Origin: Flavobacteriales bacterium
Lineage (GTDB): Bacteria > Bacteroidota > Bacteroidia > Flavobacteriales > BACL11
DNA: 5,279 bases
Direction of reading: 5' to 3'
Assembly: GCA_012960835.1 (NCBI GenBank)
Contig: DUAL01000132.1
Span: forward strand, 1-5,279
Shown: positions 1 through 5,163 of the stretch, piece after piece
Layout of the letters: each line of letters starts with the position of its first letter
Numbering within the stretch: position 1 is the first letter of the stretch
Translations under genes and position numbers: made by a program
The notes under the pieces: model-generated
The model's database searches: none
Seen by the model: only the letters and a program-made list of their open reading frames with translations
Told to the model about the DNA's origin: nothing

Positions 1-99
1 ATTAGTCTTGCTGGAGCTATTATGATGGATATGATGAAACAAATGCAATTGAAACAGAATGGAATGACAGATGTTTTTTCAGTTTCAGTAAGTCAATAA
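1..99 (+). CDS. C-terminal fragment of a protein upstream of the diheme peroxidase (possibly MbnP-like)
   Basis: Reading frame 1 is open from the first base to a TAA at 97-99, giving 32 residues of the end of a protein that starts outside the window. The fragment is methionine-rich (IMMDMMKQMQ) and ends NGMTDVFSVSVSQ. This resembles, from memory, the end of Bacteroidota MbnP-family proteins, where a Met-rich stretch precedes an 'NG.DVFTV..' terminus. MbnP-type proteins are periplasmic copper-associated proteins encoded beside MauG-like diheme enzymes, which modify a tryptophan in them. The next gene here is exactly such a diheme enzyme, starting 4 bp after this stop, which supports an operon. 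The coding call is fairly safe because of the tight spacing and clean frame. The family name is an inference from a short tail plus context and could be wrong; another small exported protein is possible. Confidence 0.6.
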   Translation: MSLAGAIMMDMMKQMQLKQNGMTDVFSVSVSQ

Positions 100-103
100 T
101 ATT

Positions 104-1216
104 ATGTACAAAAGGATTTCTCTATTACTGATAATAGGTATCCTTTTTTCTTGTAAAAAAGATTTACCAATTATCATTGGCTGTACAGATTCTTCTGCAC
201 TTAATTATAATAATTCAGCAACTTATGATAACGGAAGCTGTATTTATGATACTATTTCGTATGTAACCACACCTTACCTAATAGTTACTCCAAGTGGTTT
301 CCCAAATATGCAAATTCCTGAAAATAATCCAATGACTGTGGAAGGTATTGCTCTTGGAAGAAAGCTTTTTCATGACAAAACGCTGAGTGGAGATGGAACG
401 CAAAGTTGCGCTTCTTGTCATTTGCAAATAGCAGGGTTTTCTGATACTAATCGCTTTAGTAAAGGTATTGATGGCTCTTTTGGCGATAGAAATGCTTCAA
501 CGATTATTAATGCTGGATGGAACATTTCCAATTTTTGGGATGGCAGGGCGGTTACTTTGGAAGACCAAGCTTTTGACCCTGTAGTAAACCCAATTGAGAT
601 GAATAATACTTGGCAAATTGTGGAGAATATGCTAAATACTAATGCTACTTATAAGGATTTGTTCAAAAAGGTATATAACATTAATGATATAGATTCTACT
701 CATGTAGTTATGGCAATTGCACAATTTGAGCGAACACTTATTTCAGCCAATTCCAGATATGATAAATATTTAAGACAAGAGATACAGCTTACTCCTTCTG
801 AACTAAATGGATATGTTATTTTTAATACTGAACAAGGAGATTGCTTTCATTGTCATAGCACAGATATGTTTATCGATAATTTGTTTCACAATAATGGTTT
901 AGATGCTGAGCCATTTTTGGATTTAGGCCTTGCAAAAGTTACAGGTTTGTCTTCAGATAATGGAAAATTTAAAACCCCAACTTTAAGAAATATAGAATTT
1001 TCTGCTCCTTATATGCATGATGGAAGATTTGCTACCTTAGAGCAAGTGGTTGAGCATTATAATAGTGGAGGAAATTTCTCCTCAACAGTCGATCCTTTAA
1101 TGAAAAAATTAGGGGTTGGCTTGCAACTCACTAATCAGCAAAAACAAGATTTAGTAGCTTTCCTGAAAACCCTTTCAGATACTGATTTTATTACAAATCC
1201 AGATTTTACTCCTTAA
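104..1216 (+). CDS. Lipoprotein diheme cytochrome c peroxidase, MauG/MbnH/CcpA superfamily
   Basis: A 370-residue predicted lipoprotein: MYKRISLLLIIGILFSC has a lipobox with Cys17 as the likely lipidated residue, followed by KK. Residues 26-46 form a small Cys-flanked segment (C27 to C46) seen in many marine Bacteroidota surface proteins. The diheme domain spans about 65-360, with heme-binding CASCH at 102-106 and CFHCH at 247-251. Other family landmarks are FWDGRA (144-149, W145 matching the inter-heme Trp of CcpA and MauG), NPIEM (162-166), KTPTLRN (290-296), YMHDGR (303-308) and LEQVVEHYNSGG (312-323). The family either reduces H2O2 with electrons from c-type donors or, in MauG and MbnH, oxidises residues of a partner protein. 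Y319 falls where CcpA has its Met heme ligand and MauG a Tyr, which hints at MauG-like chemistry, though this is an alignment by eye. The ATG at 104 directly precedes the signal peptide; no Shine-Dalgarno is seen. It lies 4 bp after the upstream gene, so is probably co-transcribed. Superfamily is certain; the peroxidase versus protein-modifying role is not. Confidence 0.93.
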   Translation: MYKRISLLLIIGILFSCKKDLPIIIGCTDSSALNYNNSATYDNGSCIYDTISYVTTPYLIVTPSGFPNMQIPENNPMTVEGIALGRKLFHDKTLSGDGTQSCASCHLQIAGFSDTNRFSKGIDGSFGDRNASTIINAGWNISNFWDGRAVTLEDQAFDPVVNPIEMNNTWQIVENMLNTNATYKDLFKKVYNINDIDSTHVVMAIAQFERTLISANSRYDKYLRQEIQLTPSELNGYVIFNTEQGDCFHCHSTDMFIDNLFHNNGLDAEPFLDLGLAKVTGLSSDNGKFKTPTLRNIEFSAPYMHDGRFATLEQVVEHYNSGGNFSSTVDPLMKKLGVGLQLTNQQKQDLVAFLKTLSDTDFITNPDFTP

Positions 1217-3392
1217 CAAATTTTTTGCTAGCATTTTTTAATCTGAGAATATACATGCCGGCCGGAAGTTTACTTACATCCATTCTATGATTTACTGTAG
1301 TTTTCTCCTCTTGCAGCATCAATACTCCTAAAACGGAATAGATTTTTATTTCGCCATTTATTTTGCTCTGAACAAATAATTCTTCTTTTGTTGGGTTTGG
1401 GTAAGTCAATAAATTATTAGAGGCATAATTTTCATTGATATTTGTAGTGAGCGTATCTCCAGTAAAATAACTCAATCCACCACAATAGTTACCAATTATC
1501 ATATCCGGAATTTGGTCGTCATTTATATCTTTAATACACAAAGCCGTTTTAGCTCCTTCAAAAATATTTTGTTCCACACCGCTAATCAGATTAAAGCTCC
1601 CACTTAAATTACCATCAATATTGTTATAATGATATATTGCTCCAGAAAAAGAACCAACATACAAATGATATTCTCCATCTAAGTCCACTAAATGTGGTGT
1701 ACTAAAGCCTGTGCTGATGTAGGTAGAATCTACATCCACCCCTCCAAAATTAGAGACGATACTGTCAAAAACTGCTGTAGTGCTAGTGCCATTGTTTGGA
1801 AAATAACTTAATTGTCCTGTACGATCTCCTACTAATAAGTCTAACAATCCATTTCGGTTTACATCAACCAATTGAGGAGCAGCAAAATAACCAACATCTA
1901 TATGCTCATAATCTGCAACTGCAAGGACAAATGAAGATATTACTCCTCCATTATTGGTAAAATAATGCAACTTTCCATCTGCATCACCCACAATTAAATC
2001 TTTATATCCATCCCCATTCAAATCTCCAAATGTAGGATAGATATTCAGTGCAGGAATATTCAAGATTATATTTAGATTAATGTTTGATATTCCTCCAAAA
2101 TCCCTTGTAATTAAATCGTAAGATGCCTGATTGTTAGTTCCAATATTTTCAAAAAGAGCAAGCCCAGATACATCATTACCACTCACATCATGATAGCCAT
2201 AATTTCCTACTACAAGATCCATCAAACTGTCATTGTTATAATCGAAAAAAACCGGATAAGCTCCTTCTCCTAAATCAATCATTTCTTCTTGTAAAAACGA
2301 TTTGCTTACAAAATTGAAATCTGGCTGGGTGTTAGTTCCACTATTGGCATAAAGCCAAACGCTTTCAAAATTTTCTGAGTTTGCTTGGCTATTAGTAGTA
2401 ACTACCAAATCTTTTATTCCATCATGAGTTACATCCAAATAAAATGGTGCCGGAAACAAATGAATATCCGCCCCCATAGTGTTATTATTATTGGCAGGAA
2501 AAATACTATCGATTGCACTGATGTTCGCATTTGCACTATCCCCACCATTGATTAGCAAATTCAGATTATTATAGCTAATGTCTCCTAAAATCAAATCTTT
2601 ATCAGTATCATCATCCACATCAATGGCAAGTAAAGTAGAGCCCGAATGTTTTTGTTTGCTATAAGTTGTTGCGGTGTATGCAGGGCTACAACTATCAGGA
2701 GAACAAGCACTGCAATTAATCAAATAACTATTTAACCCTTCAAAAAAATTGCCCCAACAAGCTTTCTCATATTGGAAAGCTAAAGTATCACAACTGCCAG
2801 TTAATTCCATGGCCATATTTCTGTGGTACTCCACAAAACCACCGATAATAGAAAAGGTAAGGATATCTAAATCCCCATCATTATCAATATCAGAAATAGC
2901 AGGAAGATCTTGTGAACTTACATACAGATTTAAAGGCAGGGAACCTCCATAATCTGAAAGCAAAAGAGAAGTAACCATATTAAATGAAAGAGAAGTTGTG
3001 GAAGTATTTTTTAGCACTGCAATTCCAGCAGAAGAATAAGTGAAAATATCTTGTTTCCCATCACAATTATAATCTGCAAGAATTACCCAATCGTGGAGAT
3101 GATTCGAAAATGCAGAACGATATTCTGGCGCAAAAACATACTCCCCATTTACATCTAAAAAAGGGGTAAGTTTATTACCTGTTCTATCGAAAAAAAGAAG
3201 GTCATTAATACCATCCAAATTTAAATCAATTTCTGATGGTTGCATGGCATTGATACCACCAACCCAAGCATGTTTGAAACCATTAGCGTTTTCCATTACT
3301 GATATGGTAGTGTCTCTACTGAAATTTATTTGAGAAAAAGCATTGTCTGAAATAAGAAAAATAAATGCTAAAAAGAAATAAAATATTTTCAT
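1206..3392 (-). CDS. Secreted FG-GAP/VCBS repeat protein with T9SS type A C-terminal sorting domain
   Basis: With the ATG at 3392 the product is 728 residues and begins MKIFYFFLAFIFLISDNAFS, a good Sec signal peptide with likely cleavage before Q21. The frame also runs upstream to a TTG at 3470, but that would bury the signal peptide, so the ATG is chosen. The body is a series of FG-GAP/VCBS blades with Ca-binding-type loops: DLNLDGIND (56-64), DYNCDGKQD (107-115), DIDNDGDLD (168-176), DVDDDTDKD (258-266), DVTHDGIKD (320-328), DYNNDSLMD (384-392), DLNGDGYKD (457-465), DVNRNGLLD (510-518) and DINDDQIPD (622-630), with a degenerate one near 570. Such repeats fold as beta-propellers. Five cysteines cluster at 201-235. 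Residues 661-728 are a T9SS tail (YPNPTKEELFV, IKIYSVLG, LPAGMYILRL, then a basic end), so the protein is likely exported by T9SS and surface-attached or released. Ligand and biological role cannot be read from the sequence. The 3' end overlaps the convergent peroxidase gene by 11 bp. Confidence 0.93.
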   Translation of the reverse strand: MKIFYFFLAFIFLISDNAFSQINFSRDTTISVMENANGFKHAWVGGINAMQPSEIDLNLDGINDLLFFDRTGNKLTPFLDVNGEYVFAPEYRSAFSNHLHDWVILADYNCDGKQDIFTYSSAGIAVLKNTSTTSLSFNMVTSLLLSDYGGSLPLNLYVSSQDLPAISDIDNDGDLDILTFSIIGGFVEYHRNMAMELTGSCDTLAFQYEKACWGNFFEGLNSYLINCSACSPDSCSPAYTATTYSKQKHSGSTLLAIDVDDDTDKDLILGDISYNNLNLLINGGDSANANISAIDSIFPANNNNTMGADIHLFPAPFYLDVTHDGIKDLVVTTNSQANSENFESVWLYANSGTNTQPDFNFVSKSFLQEEMIDLGEGAYPVFFDYNNDSLMDLVVGNYGYHDVSGNDVSGLALFENIGTNNQASYDLITRDFGGISNINLNIILNIPALNIYPTFGDLNGDGYKDLIVGDADGKLHYFTNNGGVISSFVLAVADYEHIDVGYFAAPQLVDVNRNGLLDLLVGDRTGQLSYFPNNGTSTTAVFDSIVSNFGGVDVDSTYISTGFSTPHLVDLDGEYHLYVGSFSGAIYHYNNIDGNLSGSFNLISGVEQNIFEGAKTALCIKDINDDQIPDMIIGNYCGGLSYFTGDTLTTNINENYASNNLLTYPNPTKEELFVQSKINGEIKIYSVLGVLMLQEEKTTVNHRMDVSKLPAGMYILRLKNASKKFVKE

Positions 3393-3504
3393 ATTTTTGA
3401 AATTAAATTCTAAACAAAGAAAACCAATAAAAATTAAATTGTTGGGGCAAACGATTGATTTTCTCAACAATTAATTTTTTCCATATTTTAATTTCTTCAT
3501 GATA

Positions 3505-3512
3505 CAAAAATA
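3505..3512 (-). promoter_or_regulatory. Possible -7 box for the FG-GAP gene
   Basis: On the minus strand this reads TATTTTTG, matching the Bacteroidota -7 consensus TAnnTTTG, 112 bp before the ATG at 3392. No clear -33 TTG is present at the usual spacing, and A/T-rich DNA yields such matches by chance. It would give a 5' leader of roughly 100 nt that includes the discounted TTG at 3470. Confidence 0.25.
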
Positions 3513-3532
3513 AAGTAACTGAATTAAGATGC

Positions 3533-3545
3533 TATGCTAAGCATA
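3533..3545. repeat. Inverted repeat TATGCT-A-AGCATA
   Basis: A perfect 6-bp inverted repeat with a single central base, in the gap between the FG-GAP gene and the DUF1569 gene. It is more like a protein-binding dyad than an RNA hairpin because there is no loop. It lies about 20 bp upstream of the candidate minus-strand -7 box at 3505-3512, so it could be an operator for the FG-GAP gene; this is only positional inference. Confidence 0.4.
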
Positions 3546-3555
3546 ATAAATGAAA

Positions 3556-3601
3556 AAAGTTCGAACTTAGGACCGTAAGGTCCACAAAAAATAAACCCAC
3601 T
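3556..3601 (-). repeat. Dispersed intergenic repeat, copy 1
   Basis: This stretch aligns with 5094-5142. The first 21 nt (3556-3576 against 5094-5114) match at 18 positions. The last 13 nt (3589-3601 against 5130-5142) are identical, reading AAATAAACCCACT on the plus strand. The middle differs by a few substitutions and a 3-nt length change. In both places the element lies just beyond the stop codon of a minus-strand gene. This copy contains the 12-bp palindrome AAGTTCGAACTT (3557-3568) and the hairpin GGACC-GTAA-GGTCC (3570-3583). The complementary terminator arm AGTGGGTTT present after copy 2 is missing here, so this looks like a decayed version. Function unknown. Confidence 0.6.
3570..3583. 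repeat. Hairpin GGACC-GTAA-GGTCC
   Basis: A perfect GC-rich 5-bp stem with a GTAA tetraloop, which is of the stable GNRA class if transcribed from the plus strand; the minus-strand loop would be TTAC. It lies within copy 1 of the dispersed repeat and is not conserved in copy 2, where the corresponding stem is reduced to about 3 bp. It lacks an immediate T-tract on either strand that would make it a classical terminator on its own. Confidence 0.45.
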
Positions 3602-3624
3602 GAAAAGCTAGCCTGTTGTTTATT
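3590..3624 (-). terminator. Weak terminator-like hairpin after the DUF1569 gene
   Basis: Read on the minus strand, the sequence after the DUF1569 stop holds AATAAAC, a 21-nt spacer and GTTTATT, followed directly by TTTT (3589-3586). The 7-bp stem is A/T-rich and the loop is large, so the hairpin is weak, but position (14 nt after the stop) and the T-run fit an intrinsic terminator. It occupies the place held by the strong 9-bp hairpin next to repeat copy 2. Confidence 0.35.
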
Positions 3625-3637
3625 GGAAATATAAATT

Positions 3638-4006
3638 TTACAACAACCCAAACTGACTCAAATGATGCGTAAAATGCTTCTTTTGGAATAGTAACCATTG
3701 TTCTGCATTTAATTCTTCAATATCTTCTGCAATTCCATCATTAAAATTATAACTAATATCTTTTGGTATTTCTATTCCTCTACTTATGGGTTTGTTAGTA
3801 TATAAAAAGGCAATGGCTTTTTTTATGTGTTTTTCTTTTATGACTAATTTAGCATTTCCTAAGTGCATCATTTTACTGCTTTGCATCAAATGAATGAGCA
3901 TTTTTTTGGCAGTCATTGTTCCCCAAGTAGGTTTTGTGTCTTCTGATAGTTTCTTTAGAGATGAAGAAATGGTAGTCGTAAAAAAAATATTGAGTTCTCT
4001 TTTCAT
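3638..4006 (-). CDS. Short DUF1569-family (DinB-like fold) protein
   Basis: A 122-residue cytoplasmic protein with no signal peptide. Recognisable family blocks are LSEDTKPTWGTMTAKKMLIH (20-39) and LNAEQWLLFQKKHFTHH (99-115) followed by LSQFGLL at the C-terminus. In DinB-like four-helix proteins a histidine in the second helix and an HxxxH pair in the last helix bind a metal. Here H39 and H111/H115 fit that triad. The family is functionally uncharacterised; related DinB/YfiT proteins act as thiol-dependent enzymes. The protein is shorter than the roughly 150 residues I expect: after PISRGIEIPKD (73-83) it passes almost directly to ELNAEQW, omitting most of the helix and the 'hPfFG' segment that normally precede the last helix. 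The frame is open and both ends are intact, so this is an in-frame shortening rather than a frameshift. ATG at 4006 is the first residue of a normal N-terminus. The gene is divergent from the acetyltransferase gene and has its own terminator-like hairpin. Confidence 0.82.
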   Translation of the reverse strand: MKRELNIFFTTTISSSLKKLSEDTKPTWGTMTAKKMLIHLMQSSKMMHLGNAKLVIKEKHIKKAIAFLYTNKPISRGIEIPKDISYNFNDGIAEDIEELNAEQWLLFQKKHFTHHLSQFGLL

Positions 4007-4056
4007 TTTATAAGATGATATTAAATAGAGATAGTAATAGTATTCTTTTCATCCTA

Positions 4057-4064
4057 CAAACTTA
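4057..4064 (-). promoter_or_regulatory. Possible -7 box for the DUF1569 gene
   Basis: On the minus strand this reads TAAGTTTG, an exact match to the Bacteroidota -7 consensus TAnnTTTG, 50 bp before the ATG at 4006 and inside the 127-bp divergent gap shared with the acetyltransferase gene. A clear -33 TTG is not seen at the expected distance. No comparably good box was found for the plus-strand acetyltransferase gene in the same gap; TAATTTAG near 4121 is one mismatch away but very close to its start codon. Confidence 0.35.
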
Positions 4065-4133
4065 CAAATACTTTCGGAGAAAGATTAAAATTATTATCGT
4101 AAGGTTCTTAAGCATTTTTTATAATTTAGCTTT

Positions 4134-4607
4134 ATGGAAATAAAAATTAGAAAAGGCGTTAAAACAGATTTACCTTCGGTTTTAAAACTAATTAAGGAGC
4201 TTGCGGACTATGAAAATGCAAAAGATCAAGTTACAATTACATTAGATAATTTAGAACAGGATGGATTTGGCCATCATCCTTGGTATTGGTTTTTGGTTGC
4301 CGAAAAAGAAGATGAAATTGTTGGTTTATCTTTTTATTGGATTCGTTACTCTACTTGGAAAGGTAAATTCTTATTTCTTGAGGATTTTATAATTAAAGAC
4401 GAATATAGAAGACAAGGTGTCGGATCTAAATTATTTGAAGAAACAATAAAAATTTGTAAAAAATTAAGACTAAATGGTATGATATGGCAAGTATTAGATT
4501 GGAATACTCCTGCAATAGATTTCTATAAAAAGTATAATGCGGATATTAGTAGTAAGTGGTTAAATGGTAAACTTACAAAAAAACAAATTGATGAGATTTG
4601 TTCTTAG
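4134..4607 (+). CDS. GNAT-family N-acetyltransferase, SSAT (diamine/thialysine acetyltransferase)-like
   Basis: A 157-residue cytoplasmic GNAT enzyme that should transfer an acetyl group from acetyl-CoA to an amine. It begins IRKGVKTDLPSVLKLIKELA, the typical first strand and helix of this subgroup. GNAT motif A is visible as LEDFIIKDEYRRQGVGSKL (82-100), with the acetyl-CoA pyrophosphate loop RRQGVG at 92-97. YSTWKGK (72-78) before LEDF, and WQVLDWNTPAIDFYKKYNA (118-136), are hallmarks of the spermidine/spermine and thialysine acetyltransferase subgroup. Y131 in 'DFYKK' sits where SSAT has its general-acid Tyr. WLNGKL (142-147) is the usual near-terminal block. Length is normal for the subgroup. 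Likely substrates are polyamines, thialysine or similar small amines; which one cannot be told from sequence. The ATG at 4134 is at the expected start of the domain. The gene is transcribed alone: divergent from the DUF1569 gene and convergent with the lipoprotein gene 25 bp downstream, with no strong terminator in that short gap. Confidence 0.92.
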   Translation: MEIKIRKGVKTDLPSVLKLIKELADYENAKDQVTITLDNLEQDGFGHHPWYWFLVAEKEDEIVGLSFYWIRYSTWKGKFLFLEDFIIKDEYRRQGVGSKLFEETIKICKKLRLNGMIWQVLDWNTPAIDFYKKYNADISSKWLNGKLTKKQIDEICS

Positions 4608-4624
4608 TCGTCAAGAAAGAGAAC

Positions 4625-4636
4625 ATAAGTACTTAT
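4625..4636. repeat. 12-bp palindrome ATAAGTACTTAT at the convergent gene junction
   Basis: A perfect palindrome overlapping the lipoprotein stop codon (4633-4635) in the 25-bp gap between the convergent acetyltransferase and lipoprotein genes. It has no loop and no T-tract in register, so it is a poor terminator. It may be chance in A/T-rich DNA. Confidence 0.3.
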
Positions 4637-5034
4637 TTATTTCCAAAATAATCAAAAACTGAAAAATCTTCACTTCCACTTGGAAAGTCTGGAAACATAT
4701 TTACATCCCATGTTTTTGTTGCCCACTCATCACAAGTTCCATCTCCAAAATCAATAGAAGCAACCCAGTAATTATCTGAATCATAGTACTCAAAAAGACC
4801 AGACACTGGAGTCATTATAGTTTTGTCCCATTGCGCAAAATAACATGATGTTTTTACAATTGGACTAACTTCAACCTCAGTATATCCTTTTTCAGTATAT
4901 GCTTTTCTCATATACTGAGCGTCATTACTAACTATATTGAATGCAACTTCTTCTTTCTCACATGAAGAAAAAATGAATAAAAGTCCAAAGCATATGGCAA
5001 TTGGATATATTGATAATTCTTTAATTGTATTCAT
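4633..5034 (-). CDS. Small predicted lipoprotein of unknown function
   Basis: A 133-residue protein with an N-terminal hydrophobic segment (about 9-22) ending in the lipobox FSSC, so Cys25 is the predicted lipidated residue and mature protein starts CEKEE. The mature part is acidic and aromatic-rich, with two further cysteines, C64 and C101, that could form a disulfide in the periplasm. The block WVASIDFGDGTCDEWATKTW (90-109) is the most distinctive part. Similar 'IDFGDGTCD..AT.T' segments recur, from memory, in small Bacteroidota lipoproteins, and FGDGT also recalls PKD-type beta-sandwich domains. I do not recognise a named family and assign no function. The ATG at 5034 gives a proper signal peptide and lies 22 bp downstream of a good -7-like box. 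The gene is separated from the upstream dehydrogenase gene by a strong terminator, so it is probably its own transcription unit. Confidence 0.8.
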   Translation of the reverse strand: MNTIKELSIYPIAICFGLLFIFSSCEKEEVAFNIVSNDAQYMRKAYTEKGYTEVEVSPIVKTSCYFAQWDKTIMTPVSGLFEYYDSDNYWVASIDFGDGTCDEWATKTWDVNMFPDFPSGSEDFSVFDYFGNK

Positions 5035-5055
5035 TTCTTACGAGTTTTATTTTCA

Positions 5056-5063
5056 CAAATGTA
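5056..5063 (-). promoter_or_regulatory. Probable -7 box for the small lipoprotein gene
   Basis: On the minus strand this reads TACATTTG, an exact match to the Bacteroidota -7 consensus TAnnTTTG. It ends 21 bp before the ATG at 5034, implying a short leader of roughly 15 nt. A TTTTG lies upstream but about 28 bp away, longer than the usual -33/-7 spacing, so the -33 element is uncertain. Confidence 0.42.
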
Positions 5064-5093
5064 CAATAAAATTTAGATTCTTATTGCTTTACA

Positions 5094-5142
5094 AAAGTTT
5101 GAAATTAGGACTGTTTAGAATCCGATAATAAATAAACCCACT
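5094..5142 (-). repeat. Dispersed intergenic repeat, copy 2
   Basis: This is the partner of the element at 3556-3601, with 18 of 21 matches in the first block and 13 identical bases in the last block. Here the last block forms the left arm of an intact terminator hairpin (5134-5155). Relative to the minus-strand dehydrogenase gene, the order is stop codon, terminator hairpin, then the repeat. The lipoprotein gene starts 60 bp further on, and its likely promoter box lies just outside the repeat. Function unknown. Confidence 0.6.
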
Positions 5143-5155
5143 CAAGAGTGGGTTT
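5134..5155 (-). terminator. Intrinsic terminator downstream of the SDR gene
   Basis: AAACCCACT, loop CAAG, AGTGGGTTT form a perfect 9-bp stem that begins 8 bp after the stop codon of the minus-strand dehydrogenase gene. On the minus strand the stem is followed by ATTTATTAT, and on the plus strand by CCTTTTATTT, so it may work in both directions. The only gene that naturally ends here is the minus-strand dehydrogenase. Confidence 0.75.
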
Positions 5156-5163
5156 CCTTTTAT

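Noticed and set aside
1258..1265. The palindrome CCGGCCGG, unusually GC-rich for the region.
   Set aside because: It is explained by the codons for Leu-Pro-Ala-Gly in the conserved T9SS sorting domain and has no T-tract.
2749..2952. A plus-strand open frame of 67 codons inside the FG-GAP gene.
   Set aside because: It is antisense to well-supported FG-GAP coding sequence, has no domain character and no start signal.
3393..3470. A longer start for the FG-GAP protein at a TTG codon (3470), adding 26 residues.
   Set aside because: The added residues would precede a textbook signal peptide beginning at the ATG at 3392, and TTG has no supporting ribosome site.
3556..3586. A tRNA 3'-end remnant: GTTCGAAC resembles a T-loop and is followed by GGTCCA before a terminator-like sequence.
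   Set aside because: The flanking bases do not form a T-stem, the spacing to CCA is about 2 nt too long, and nothing upstream forms a D-arm or anticodon arm. At most it is a distant derivative; no tRNA gene is called.
4071..4083. A small hairpin CTTTC-GGA-GAAAG in the divergent gap.
   Set aside because: The stem is 5 bp with a 3-nt loop and has no clear T-run or relation to a stop codon; likely chance.
4937..5128. A plus-strand open frame of 63 codons opposite the lipoprotein start.
   Set aside because: It runs antisense through the signal peptide region, the likely promoter and most of the repeat; the composition looks like translated A/T-rich intergenic DNA.
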